DNA of 64,000 nt from Forficula auricularia (taxonomy: Eukaryota; Arthropoda; Insecta; Dermaptera; Forficulidae), in contig JALMQS010000030.1 of the NCBI GenBank assembly GCA_024734495.1, positions 14,300,378 through 14,364,377 on the forward strand. The letters are read 5' to 3'. The position numbers and the translations under genes are program-made. The notes under the pieces are model-generated. The model did no database searches, was not told where the DNA came from, and saw only the letters and a list, made by a program, of their open reading frames with translations. How positions within the stretch are numbered: position 1 is the first letter of the stretch; every line of letters begins with the position of its first letter. Of the stretch, positions 47,673 to 58,404 are shown piece by piece.

Positions 47673-47925
47673 GAAGGAGACAATAAAAGAGTGTGTCTTC
47701 TGCTGGAATTATAAATTTTATTTATTTATAACGAAACTATAGTCATAAATTAATTCCTGTGAATACATTGTAATAGACTGATGAAGAGGACAAAGCCCTC
47801 GAAACTATAGTCTCGTTATAAATAGATGAAATTTATAATTCCAGCAGAAGACACACTCTTTTATTGTCTCCTTCAATATACAAAAATTCTGCTACTCTCG
47901 GCAAAAACTTTCAATTTAATTTTTA
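47673..47925 (+). mobile_element. Retrozyme/Penelope-like foldback carrying an intact hammerhead
   Basis: The left arm starts TTGAAGGAGACAATAAAAGA, passes through TCTTCTGCTGGAATTATAAA and reaches TTATAACGAAACTATAGTC. The right arm is its near-perfect complement and ends TCTTTTATTGTCTCCTTCAA. A tail with CTGCTACTCTCGGC follows. A complete hammerhead occupies the centre (47768-47821), where the two shorter relatives (21784, 34541) have nothing. The arms are very similar to each other and to the other copies, implying recent activity or conversion. Confidence 0.8.
47768..47821 (+). ncRNA. Hammerhead ribozyme, complete type I fold
   Basis: CTGATGA lies at 47778-47784. Stem II GAGG/CCTC (47786-47789 with 47797-47800) has a seven-base loop. 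GAAA lies at 47801-47804. Stem III pairs A-C with G-T around TATA (47804-47811), and the cleavage base is C47812 in a GTC triplet. Stem I pairs 47768-47777 with 47813-47821 (GA/TC, one bulged A, then seven more pairs including two G-T). Every conserved core base is present. The expected activity is self-cleavage of a transcript after 47812. Confidence 0.8.
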
Positions 47926-48088
47926 TAACGCCCCCAATTTCGAAACCTCAAAGATTCTGATTACTCTAGCATACAATTATCGTCTACCAAGTTCTGACTA
48001 TAATAATAAATATGTACCTTATCCAATTAAAAAAGAAACATAGGTAAAACTGTTTCTAATTTCATTTCATGTAAGGAAAACAAATTTC

Positions 48089-48330
48089 AGGAGTGCCCCC
48101 CTATAGCTTCATGACTCACCCCGCCCTCTCGTTTCATGGAAAGTAACCCCCCCCCCCCCCCCATTTATTCACTTCTAAAGAATTAAACAGCTTTTTATTA
48201 CATTTTGTTGAAGTTCTACTAGACCGTTTTTTAGCATACAATGCTAAAATACAACAATTTTCAACCCCCCTCACCTGAAATTTCAATGACGCACACTACG
48301 TTTTACCCCCCCCCCCTGTGGGCGCCCATA
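48089..48330 (-). repeat. Dispersed repeat with long C tracts
   Basis: This is the reverse-complement copy of 2222-2490. It begins AGGAGTGCCCCCCTATAGC, contains a run of about 15 C near 48149-48163 and ends CCCCCCTGTGGGCGCCC. The shared words and order leave little doubt that it is the same family. Confidence 0.75.
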
Positions 48331-49159
48331 CAAATTTTATATTTAATTTTGTATATCATAAAACATAAATGACACTGATTATTATATCAAATATGAATTA
48401 TGCAATTTCATTTTCAGATTGCCCCCAAAATATTTATTTTCCTTTCTATGGATCATACCCCTATAGTAGGAACATTTTCTATTCGTTTTTCTATTAGATT
48501 CAACAAGCGAAAATTGTATGTTGAGTCCGTATGAAATTCACTTTTCTTCATAGATACTCGTAGTATCGCATCTAAATATTAGAAGCAGTTAATTATAATT
48601 TTACTAAAAAGTATAATTTCCTACATTTATTTAAAATAAATAAATAAAAATTAAGTTCAATTTTAAAATGCTTTGGTGCTTATGAAATTGTATTCTTTTA
48701 TTTTGATTCTCAGCTAGAAAGATTAATTTCTATATTTAATCTGATCCGTGCATGATTGCAGACCATGTCTTCTGAAGCATGACTGACTCACTGACTCTCT
48801 CTATATTTACCAATTTGTTCTCTTATCCCTTTGGACTTCCCCAGTCAATGCCCCTTCTTACTAAATGCATTTAATACCTGATTACTCACTCCTCTTATCA
48901 ATTACATTCATTCAATGAATTAGAGTCTACATCAGAAAATGCCCCCAATCTGTAAGGGAGGTTCATTTCCTCCCCAAATCCTGATTTATTTTCGCAGTAA
49001 ATTACTTCCGTTTTCTTCCTGGGTGTTAATCCTATTCAAAACAAATTTAGCACCCTCTCGTTTAGTTAATCTTGATGGAAAATCTTTGTTATTTCAATAA
49101 ATAAGTATTTATGGTATGTGCACTCTCTATTTAGTTTTATGAACAATCCATCACAAATA
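48331..49159. other. A+T-rich intron DNA
   Basis: No repeat copy, exon or RNA fold was supported. Confidence 0.4.
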
Positions 49160-49500
49160 TTGTTATGATTTTTTTTGCAACGAAATTTTCTCTGGAGAGA
49201 GACGGACTGGTAGAAATGAATGAATCTAATTAAGAAAAGAAGGAAAAAAAAATTTTTGTTTTTCTATGCCTTTTGTTAAAAATGAAGAAAGTTTTTGAAC
49301 ACTACTGTGGAGAGAAGAAGGAAACATTTTATTTGTTTCATTCATTGACCCTTTGAAACCCTGAAGAGGGAGGGAAAATTCCTCCGAAACGTCGGTTTGA
49401 AAGGAAAGGAGGAAGGATTCCAATAAATTACACCTTATTTTATATGTGTTAATTTTTTCTTTCCTCACTACCTCTGGGCTGCCTTCCATTACTTTCAATT
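49160..49500 (+). mobile_element. Hammerhead-bearing repeat related to 62515-62998
   Basis: It begins GCAACGAAATTTTCTCTGG and CTGGTAGAAAT, and ends with TGTGTTAATTTTTTCTTTCC, CTGGGCTGCCTTCCATTA. The same words, in the same order, frame the decayed copy at 62575-62890. A hammerhead lies between. Confidence 0.75.
49350..49404 (+). ncRNA. Hammerhead ribozyme, complete fold with dimer-type stem III
   Basis: CTGAAGA lies at 49361-49367. Stem II GGAGG/CCTCC (49369-49373 with 49381-49385) is perfect. GAAA lies at 49386-49389, then CGTC puts the cleavage base at C49393. Stem I pairs CCTTTGAAACC (49350-49360) with GGTTTGAAAGG (49394-49404) with a single G-G mismatch. Stem III is only the self-complementary ACGT with no loop. 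It would be stable only between two copies, as described for minimal hammerheads of Penelope-like elements and retrozymes. Confidence 0.8.
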
Positions 49501-49683
49501 AATAATTGTTATGATTCTTTTGGCCCGTTTTGGTTTGCTTAAGAATATTAACTACATATTTTATAATTGAATTTTTTCATTTGAACTTAACAACTTTTTG
49601 ACTAATTTAATTCTCACAACAATGGAAAACTCCCCCACAACTTGAAAAATCGTGATCTATTTAGGCAAAACATCGGATTGTTT

Positions 49684-49725
49684 TTTTTTTGGCTTTTCGG
49701 CCCTTCTAGCCATCAGCCAATTTAC
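49684..49725 (-). ncRNA. Hammerhead-like core with one altered base
   Basis: The minus strand reads TTGG, CTGATGG (last core base altered from A), stem II GGC/GCC, then GAAA (49698-49695) and AGCCAA. TTGG and CCAA can close stem I. The changed core base makes it probably inactive. Confidence 0.4.
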
Positions 49726-49936
49726 GATACTATTATTAAATTATGACTTCTACGTAGGAATCAGAAACATCGGATTAATTTTATATTTTTAGTAACTAGA
49801 AAAAACCCTTCCAAATCGAGAATTCGAAAAATTAATTCCTAAAATAAAGAAACTCAAAATTAATTAGCTAATTGGTTTTTATTTTTGTTGTTTTTGATTG
49901 TGTTGTCTCTAACCGCGTTTACTAATCCGCATGCAG

Positions 49937-50014
49937 AGACGCAGTTTCGGCGACCTGAGCAGCTGCTGCGACGCTGAGGGTTCCGTCCCTGCTGCCAACG
50001 GCGATGATGACCCG
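49937..50014 (+). CDS. Phase-0 cassette exon, 78 bp, starts R-R-S-F-G-D-L
   Basis: The acceptor is ATGCAG (49931-49936) and the donor CCG|GTGGGT. The 26 codons begin RRSFGDLSSCCDAEG and end ANGDDDP. The start is a strong basophilic-kinase consensus (R-R-S-F) and the end is acidic. R-S-[LF]-G-D-L is shared with the exon at 57356, suggesting the two arose by exon duplication and may be mutually exclusive. Very G+C-rich codons stand out against the flanks. The family is not identified. Confidence 0.7.
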
Positions 50015-51054
50015 GTGGGTACTTTCTCGGAATCCCTTTTATTTATTCAATTTCATAACGAAATTATTTCAACTCCCCCTATTTGAATATGTAGAGAATG
50101 CGATAATGTTAGTTCAAGGAGAAACTTTATATTAAACTTTTGTATTAAAATTCTAGGTGTATTTCACTTAATAAATTGAAGTTCAATATATAATTCGGGC
50201 AAATTATCGACTATAACTTCAAATTGAGATTAATCTATTTCAAATTGGATTAATTATATTAAATCCATTTTGAAATTAATGGTTTTCATTTTGAAATCAT
50301 GAAATTAGTTAGTCCAATTCGAAGTTGAAAAGTATATTTGTTGCTCTGATAGTCGCCTATTAAAATTGCAGGGAAAAATACAAACTTTTGCAAGACTAGG
50401 TACGCTCTTTTTAAATTTTGGTAATTTGGCAAATTTTGTTTGCATAAAGATAGCTCGAAATCATACCAGTTCTTCGTTTTAGAAATCTAAGCATTTCAGT
50501 ATAACAACGAACTTTCCATGTACTTACGTTTTCACGTTATTAAGAGTCTAGTACCAGACACAGACAGAAAAAAATCATGCTTGAAAATTATTTCCACCAA
50601 ATTTCTCACTTTCAAAATCTTAATGTGTGGGCGATGCTTCTCTAGTAGCACACTTGCTCAAGATTCTAGAAGATGTCTTTTTCAGTTCTTATTGTCTTTA
50701 AAATGTCTCTAAGAACTCTCGTAGAAATTTTGGTGTCTAGAAATCATCTGCTATTTGAATATTATTTATTAAAAAAAATATTTATTTAAATCTCTAAAGA
50801 TTAGGAAAACTTCAATTTTTTATATTAATATACCTCACTTAGTTTTAATTCTTTATTGTGTGAATTACACCTAGAATTATTTTTTTAATTACTTAATTTC
50901 TTACACTTTTCATTAATAATTCTTATTATTATTAATTTTATATGTACCTGTTTTAAAAGTTAATTTTATCTTGATCTTTTTTCTCTTTTTTTTAGATCAT
51001 TCATTTTCATTTATATTTTGTTTTATTATAATTTAAAATGTAATGGTTGCTTAT
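50015..51054. other. A+T-rich intron DNA
   Basis: Nothing is recognised. The frame at 50518-50712 lacks splice borders and motif. Confidence 0.4.
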
Positions 51055-51122
51055 GCTTATCTACTTGCCATTTAAGAACTTTGCTTATCTACTTGCCATT
51101 TAAGAACTTTGCTTATCTAAAT
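51055..51122. repeat. Short tandem repeat, 28-bp unit
   Basis: CTTATCTACTTGCCATTTAA starts at 51056 and again at 51084, with a partial third unit (CTTATCTAAATGC). The period is 28 bp. It lies about 180 bp upstream of the exon at 51300. Confidence 0.85.
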
Positions 51123-51299
51123 GCTATCATCTTTTTTAAGTTTCTTTACCTATATTAATGAAAGATGCTTTTCCATACTCTCTCTTCGGTCCACCATTTG
51201 TCTTATGTATTTTTACTTTTTTTTCTTGTCACGAGAGTTGGTGTTGTTGTTAAGTGTTTGTTTATCTGAGTTGGTTTTGAACGTGTGAACCCACAGCAG

Positions 51300-51389
51300 G
51301 GTGGTCGTCGCCCCTATACTTCTGCGCCCACCCGACGACAGCCAGCGCCATCTATGCTCACCGCCTCGCTCAGCGACAATGTGCGCTCC
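51300..51389 (+). CDS. Phase-0 cassette exon, 90 bp, starts G-G-R-R-P-Y-T
   Basis: The acceptor is a tandem CAGCAG (51294-51299). The exon begins either directly with Gly-Gly or with an extra Gln. The 30 codons begin GGRRPYTSAPTRRQPAPS and end SLSDNVRS at CC|GTGAGT. The composition is basic and Pro/Ser-rich, as expected of a disordered regulatory segment. It has the second NAGNAG acceptor in the cluster. The family is not identified. Confidence 0.7.
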
Positions 51390-52420
51390 GTGAGTCACTC
51401 ACACACCTTCCTATCCAATCTCGGATTTTTTTTCTTTTTTTAATCTTCAAGTCTCTTAAAATATTAAAAATGTCCTCTTTTGATCCTCATCCTCTTCCTT
51501 AAGATGAGTTAGAAAAAATTTCTTTTCTCCAAAGAAAAAAAACATATATTTTTCTTCCACATTCATGAGATATTCATTTTAAAATTACTTCCTTTTTTTC
51601 GCCTTTTTTTACTCTAAAGTAAGTGTTCCCTCGTCTTTTTGCTAAAAAATCGATCAAGATAAGAAATGGCAAATTTGAACAAATATAATATTAAATTCAT
51701 AAATCCCGAAGGGAAATATTGAGAGATTTACTTTGAGAGAGAAAAACGGATTAGTAATCCCCGGTTTCCGAAAGAGATTTTCTAACATTTTCTTTTCTAA
51801 TAGGAAAATATAAATTTTGAATGCACATAATGATAGATCTTACCAAATTGCTTTTAACCGAGACCAAATAAAATAAAAAATATTGGGGGATTTATTTATT
51901 TATTACCTCCCTCATATACACTACAATGGAAGAGTTAATTCAATTTATATTGATTATTTATTAAATATACTAACTTTACTATTTTTTCAATCAATCTTAA
52001 AACTAAAAAAAAACCTAATTTCATTTTAAAATTTTATTTCAAGTTATACATGTTTTGAATTATTAGTTTACTCATCTTCAGCTAATCATTATGAAATCTT
52101 GAATGAAAGTCTTTAGAAACACAATAAGCAGTTATTATATTATATTTTAAAGAGATGAAAATATCCCTGATTTTTTTACAGACAACAAATTTATATAAAA
52201 AAACAAATTTAAGACGATCGAATTTTGTTTTTCTAAAATGTAAGTAATTTCAATTTCAACTGTTTAAAGGGTATTTAGGATAGAATAATTATGGAAGAAT
52301 TTGAGACTAATAGATAATAATTAATAAAGAGAACTAATAAAGTTGTATTTAAATTTAAAATTATTTAATTTCGAAATTTTTACTATAAAGATTTAAATCA
52401 TTGAAACATTTTTACGCGTT
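51390..52420. other. A+T-rich intron DNA with a possible hammerhead relic
   Basis: On the minus strand at 52081-52050, CTGAAGA is followed by GAG...TTC and then CAAA (not GAAA) and ACATG. It looks like a worn core of the same type. Nothing else is seen. Confidence 0.35.
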
Positions 52421-52424
52421 ATAT

Positions 52425-52870
52425 CTGTCAGAAGGGCAGCCAATTGACCGAGATTGCCTTTTCGCGCTTGGGCTCAATTCTTTCACGGGGTGAATTCAAC
52501 TTTTTTGACATGAAATAAACATTATTTATTTCAAATCGGCTTCAAATAAAGACACACTCCAGGTTTTTCCAAGGGAACTAAATTATCAACATAAGTTTAT
52601 TAAATTTATTATAAAAATTTACATCTGTATCCCACAAAAAATTATATATTTAATGAAAGATTTCAATTTGCTGATGGTAATAGATTCAAATTTTCTTAGA
52701 AAAGCCAGAGAGGTTCGCACCTCGCAGGTGAGCCAGATGGCCCGGATTGCTGTTACTGGCACTCGAGTTCGATTCCCGAGGGGGTGAAAACAACCCTTCT
52801 GACATATAATTAAAAATATTCCATTCCATCGTATTTAATAGATGACACCATCTCATGATTTTCTAAGAAA
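52425..52870 (+). mobile_element. tRNA-derived SINE copies (two, the second clearer)
   Basis: The first block (about 52430-52525) has CTTGGGCTCAATTCTTTCACG and is diverged. The second (about 52705-52855) has CCAGATGGCCCGGATTGC, the B box CGAGTTCGATTCCCGAG and the tail CCCTTCTGACATATAATTAA with CCATTCCATCG. The tail matches the copies at 53100 and 54160, which defines a SINE family. Confidence 0.75.
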
Positions 52871-53097
52871 ATTTGAATCTATTACCATCGGCAAATCGAA
52901 ATCTTTCATATTCAATTAGAAAAAGTCATTCAATTGCCCTTCGAATTTTAAATCTCTTCAAAATTCGAAACACTCAACGACCTTTATTTAAATTATATGG
53001 CATGGCTATATGTTTAAATTTAGAATCACTAGATCGCGAAATTTTACAAATTAAGATAACAATCTTTGAGTAAAATATTTAACGCGTTTATATATGA

Positions 53098-53230
53098 TGA
53101 TGGCCCGGATTGCTGTTACTGGCACTCGGGTTCAATTCCCGAAAGTGGTGAAAACAACCCTTCTGGCATATAATTAAAAATATTCCATTCCATCGAATTT
53201 AATAGATGACACCATCTTTTAATTTTCTAA
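53098..53230 (+). mobile_element. tRNA-derived SINE copy
   Basis: From GATGGCCCGGATTGCTGTTA to AATAGATGACACCATCTT it follows the copy at 52734-52855 base for base with few differences (CGGGTTCAATTCCCGAAAG in place of CGAGTTCGATTCCCGAG). It is 5'-truncated, since the A-box half is missing. Confidence 0.85.
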
Positions 53231-54145
53231 GTGTATATTTAATGTTGTTTGTTAAATTACATTTTCTAAAAAATTTTCCTTTTAATTTTTCAATTTAGTC
53301 AAAAATAGTTTGGCATAATTTTTCTATGATAAACTTTCACAATTTATCAGTTATAATCTGAATGTCTATAGAAATGTTTCTAGAATATTTGATTCCCTAC
53401 AAAATTCTTTCAGAAGTGAGTCTATAGATGCTGAGTGTTAATGATTAAAAATGTAATGGAAATAAAATGATAACTTTATAACTCAAATAGCCATCTTAAA
53501 ATAAATAAATAAAAAGCTATCCTTCCGCGAGAAAATATATATTTTTTAGCTTTATATCTAATAAAAATTTTCAGATATGGGACCAGGAAAATGTTTCTAA
53601 ACGACACACCTTAATTAATAGATATTGATAATATTAAATGCACTTTATTATAACTATATTTACTTAAAACACATACCTATCTTATCAATTATCTAAGATA
53701 AATAAATCAATATATGTACCTGCGCTTCATCGCTTATCATTTATATTATAAACGGCATTTATTTATAAAAAATAATTCGGAATTTCTATAAATGCATTAA
53801 TAAAGTAAGAAATGCTCAATCAATATGATTGTTGTTTATATATATTTTTTTTCTTTACCATTAGTAAGTTTGAGGAAGAGACACCGTAGGGCTATTAACT
53901 TCAATTCGCGTTGACTTAGGATCGAATTTTATTTGAGTTAGAAAAATGTTCACCTGTGACAAAATTCTAAGGTACCTAATCAAATTCAGAGGAAGACAAC
54001 AAAAAGTCACCCCTGGGAACAATTTTTCCAGTTGAGGATACTCTCCATAGTAATTGTCATCATTCTAAATTGAATATGGTCTACAAAGAAGTACTGAAGG
54101 AAATTTTTTTTCTAAGATGTTATATCAGTTTGCATTTTGCATGTA
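53231..54145. other. A+T-rich intron DNA
   Basis: No exon or repeat copy was supported. Confidence 0.4.
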
Positions 54146-54149
54146 CATT

Positions 54150-54265
54150 TGTACATATGTCAGAAAGGTGTTGCCCGACCGGAAATTATTGCCTCTTGGA
54201 TTCGATTCCGGAGAGGACAAAAACCCTTCTGACATATAAACAATCTCAAATAGCCTTTCACAGTT
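54150..54265 (+). mobile_element. tRNA-derived SINE copy, diverged
   Basis: The B box TTGGATTCGATTCCGGAGAG is followed by AAAAACCCTTCTGACATATA, the tail of the 52.7/53.1-kb family. The head, GGTGTTGCCCGACCGG, is diverged. Confidence 0.7.
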
Positions 54266-54519
54266 GACATTGGACAATCCTCTTTGATTTTACTTTATGA
54301 AAACAACAACTTTGATACTTTCGACAATAAGAACTTTTTAATTATGAAGTAATAGTGTTTGGGAAATATCCTAAAAATGCTAAAACTATTTTGATAAAAT
54401 AAAATTCAGCGAATTTAAGGCACATTTGCTGTTTATGTGATATCTGAAAAATTATAACTACCATAAAAACACGACCCCAAGCATATTTTTGACTCATTTA
54501 AGTTTATTTTTGAGGTCAG

Positions 54520-54665
54520 GTTGTTTGAGGGTGTTTAATATATTTAGACTCTTACTGTCTACGGTGCAGTAGGTCTGGGTTCAAACCCTGGTTCTTGCAA
54601 AAAATTGACCATAATATTATCCCTACACAAGTTGATAGACATCTACACACATACACAAAAAATAA
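54520..54665 (+). repeat. tRNA-like SINE head of a second type
   Basis: GTCTGGGTTCAAACCCTGG is a perfect B-box/T-arm, and GGTTGTTTGAGGGTGTTTAA upstream may be a worn A-box region. The body (TTGACCATAATATTATCCC) and A-rich end differ from the family at 52.7 kb, so this is probably a second SINE. Confidence 0.6.
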
Positions 54666-57355
54666 ATTAAATTAAAAAAAAAATTATAATTACATAGCAT
54701 CTGACTAAATGAGCTTTCTTCCCGAAGTCAAATAGAAAAAAAAAGTTTATTTTTTAAATGCCTTTCGATTTATAAAAATAAAGGTCATAATTTTATAAAT
54801 GTTTAAGTTAAATAACTCTAATCATATGCCTTCTCATAACGCTCTTTAGGTCACATATAAACTAAATAACTGAAATTTATATAATTAAAACCAACTCCTA
54901 ACAAATTATTTAAAAATGAATTCAATTTATACAATTATCTCATCAGTTATAGCACCCGTTGAACACACTAATTATATAACTTTAATCATAATACTTTTAT
55001 AGGCTATAATTTCCAAACCATCGCGTCTAAACGATAGTGATTCAATTAATTAAAATGAATTAACGATTAAACTAGACTAGAAAAAAATCATAACTTTTTC
55101 TCCTATAAAAATAATATAATTAAATTTTACTAAATTTGTTTTATTAATTTAATTTGAGTAATATTGAAATTATGAAATTATTTTTAATGAAATAAAGTCA
55201 ATTATTCTCACTAAGGTCTTATTTGCACGAATCTCTAAACACCGAACACATCTTCTTGGTCAAATTAGAAATAAATAGGTAGACAATTCGTCAACTCGTT
55301 AATCTTTATGACTTTTAGACACTACCGCTATCTTTTGGTCAATTTGACTGTCTTTATGACTTCTAGAGTCTGGAATTCCCTCTTTGCCTACATCTTTTCT
55401 GAATTCTATAATTTGCTTTCTTCAGACAAACATTTTTGATTCTTGAAAAAAACCATGAGTCTGAAATCACTTTTGTTTATAAAAAAGGGAATGAAGAAAG
55501 AATTCCATTATCTACAGGACATAAGTCAGATTATTTCCCTAATAAAAAGTTACGGTTACAATTCAGGAATGTTAGTGTCTATCATTACTTATAAGCGTTT
55601 CTTTTCTGGTTTTAACACTTGAATTCTTAACATTAATAAAAGTAATTGTTAAGAAATATGCTGTAGGTTCTAGGTGAAACATAATTTTTATAATCAATAA
55701 CTAAATATAATAGATACAAGATAAGGTTTACAAATAAAACAATATATATTTGAAAGTTTGGCTCACGATGTTTCGAGCTATATGAGACTATCTTCATGAG
55801 ATACAAGAAAAACTTGGAAAATTACGATAATCGTGTTTGTCATAAAGAATTCCAAGCTTCCAAAAGTTTTTCAAATGCCTTTTGATAATGGAATTATCTC
55901 CGAAAAAAAAAAGAAATTATGAGACCATCTTCTACTTAGCTGCTACTCCGAGCTATTGTTGATAATTTTTATTACATGTTAGAAGTGTTGTATTCCCTCC
56001 CTGCGGAATAAAATCTGAACATCAAAAAGCACTCAAGGTGGATAAAACCCTTCTTACATGGAATAAAATATTATCCAATACAGCTCAAATTTAGTAGGAG
56101 ACAATTATTAATTTTGATTTCTTTATAAATTGCAATTCTCCCACCATTGGTGATTTGAACTTTTATATTCTAAAAGTAAATTTTGAATTATAGTTCTTAG
56201 AAGTTCAAAATGAATATCAACTTGAGTTTTGAAAAATTTAATGTAATTTCTTAAACTTGGAATTTGAGATAGAGGCGAGGCTTATATTGTGGACCCCACT
56301 CTTGAATCATTGTAAGTTCTAGAATTCTAGAAAGGGCATCAGGGAAGAAATTTCACTCTCTAGACGTTACAAGGAATTTGAAATAATCCATATTTAGAAT
56401 TATATAATCAGCTATTTTAATACAATCATCATTACTATAATTTTTCATTATATAATAATTATTTCCGACAGGTATCCTAAAATCATTCATCAGTTAATTA
56501 CAAATAAATAAATAAAGTTGTCATGTTTATATTCCATGCAATACTTATTTATTCAAATCACTTACATATCTTATGAAGATTAGCACTCATCAAGGGTTTT
56601 GAGAAACTATATATATATATATATACCATACACACATAAACACTGTAATAAATGATTATATCTAGAGACATATCGTCACTCTATCCACAATCTGAGCTTT
56701 TTTTTAGAAAGTTTCTCTGTACTTTATCACATCCCTCAGGCTAATCTTTGTTTTCTGACTCATTGAGAGAAAAAGTTAAAAACATCAGTTCCTCCAAGTC
56801 TTAGGGTTAAAGTGATGCTTAATATAGATCATTGGGGCAATTCACGTAAATAAAATTTTTATTCATGGTTTGATTTTGATTTAAACATTGCTATATTAAT
56901 ATGCTAGGTCATTTATGTGCAGATCCATGAACTTTTTTAGCTCTTGATAGATTTAAAAAAAAAAAAAACTGGGACAAACTCAAGTACATAATCAATTTTC
57001 ATTTGATTCTATTTTAAGAACAATCAAAAGCTCTGCTGAAGAATCCGGGAAACTTCAATCTTGATATTGTCATTAAGAACAGGAAGCGGAATCACGCTAA
57101 ATGAGATGAAATTAAAGTAATAGGGGATATGATTTTATGATTGGAGACTAATCAATAGATAAGCCCTTCAAAACTTCAACGATATAATTGATTACCTTCT
57201 CAAAAAATGTTCATAGACCATGAATTAGATCAATTTTATTTTTTTTTCTTATCCTATCTTTTTTTCTGACTCAATTTACATTTCACTTCGCTTTTTCTTC
57301 CACTTTTCTTTTGAAATTTGTCCAATAAATGTTGTATTTTTGCTGGCGGCAACAG
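54666..57355. other. A+T-rich intron DNA with small relics
   Basis: A SINE tail relic (AAAACCCTTCTTACATGG) lies at 56044. A worn hammerhead core lies on the minus strand at 55771-55797 (ATGAAGA, GAAA, CATC, with CTCA/TGAG as stem I). A TA run lies at 56610-56624. No exon was found. Confidence 0.4.
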
Positions 57356-57436
57356 CGGGCACGATCGTTGGGGGATCTTCGCTCTCAGTCTCCTGGTCGA
57401 CTTCCGGTCCGCACCGGAGTTTCCGTCTCTGCGTTG
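57356..57436 (+). CDS. Phase-0 cassette exon, 81 bp, starts R-A-R-S-L-G-D-L
   Basis: The acceptor is GGCAACAG (57348-57355) and the donor TTG|GTAGGT. The 27 codons begin RARSLGDLRSQSPGRLP and end GVSVSAL. It shares R-S-[LF]-G-D-L with the exon at 49937 and is basic with Ser-Pro, as in a phosphoregulated linker. The acceptor neighbourhood CTGGCGGCAACAG is repeated nearly unchanged at 21186-21198, where a possible terminal exon begins. Other frames through this island are also open but do not end at a donor in phase with the cluster. Confidence 0.65.
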
Positions 57437-57783
57437 GTAGGTGTGCCCTGGGGCGTATTTTGCAACCCTCCGCACACTCTGTGATCACTGTTATTGATTT
57501 CGATTGCGATGTTTTATATTTTTATAAACAACAGAGATCCATTCCCAAAAGGACTCAAACCCACTTTGGGTATAGTCGAGAACTTTCTATTATTGATATA
57601 GTTATAATAATTAGCGAAATTAGGATTGGTATTTTTACTGTTTTTTGAAAAAGTTGACACAGAGCCACAGCTGGATTGTAAGTGTATATGTATATGTAGA
57701 AAATTATTTCATTTTTTTACTATATGGCCATACATTAATATTTATTTATTTGAAAGGAATTTGTTTGGGCTGGATCTATAATA

Positions 57784-58404
57784 GGGTGGTCCTTATTTTG
57801 GGTATTTTCGAATTTTTACGCTGGCAGAGGCTCATATGGTTCGAAATGAATAAAAAAAATATCTTCTAAGTTTCAAGTCTCTATCTCAATTTTAACCTGT
57901 GCCTCAGAGCGATTCAAATTTCCCATATAAATAACATGGGGTTTTTGGCATTGAACGATCAATTTTTTATTCCGGAAAAAGTAATATTTCAAAAAATTTG
58001 AATCTCTGTAAACTTTACCCTTATAATAGTAGCTATCCTTCAGAGTTTTTTCAGATTTTTAGTTATTATAATTTTGGAGTTACTAGTGTTAGTAAGTTAA
58101 TTAGTAGTTTCAAAATTATAATAGCTACAAATCTGTAAAAATTCTGAAGGGTAGCTACTATTATAAGGATAAAATCTACAGAGTTTCAAATTTTTAAACC
58201 ATTGCTTTGGCCCGAATAAAAAGTTGATCGTTTAATGCCAAAAAAACCCCGTGTTATTTAGATGGGAAACTTACATCGCTCTGAGGCACAGGTTAAAATT
58301 GAGATAGGGGCTTGAAACTTGAGGGATATTTTTTTTATTTATTTCGAACCATATGAGCCTCTGCCAGCGTAAAAATTCGAAAATACTCAAATTAAGGACC
58401 ACCC
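57784..58404. mobile_element. Near-palindromic mariner-type MITE, 621 bp
   Basis: The ends GGGTGGTCCTTATTTTGGG and the complement of AATTAAGGACCACCC match, and TA flanks both sides (57782-57783, 58405-58406). Complementarity runs nearly to the centre near 58085. Examples are GGCAGAGGCTCATATGGTTC with its partner, TTTAACCTGTGCCTCAGAG with its partner, and TATAATAGTAGCTA with TAGCTACTATTATA. A transcript through it would form one hairpin of almost 300 pairs. Confidence 0.9.

Noticed and set aside
47733..47744. Second GAAAC-TATA-GTC upstream of the intact hammerhead, suggesting a tandem retrozyme dimer
   Set aside because: It is part of the inverted left arm: TTATAACGA.ACTATAG pairs with the right arm. 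There is no CTGATGA before it, so it is not a second ribozyme in direct repeat.
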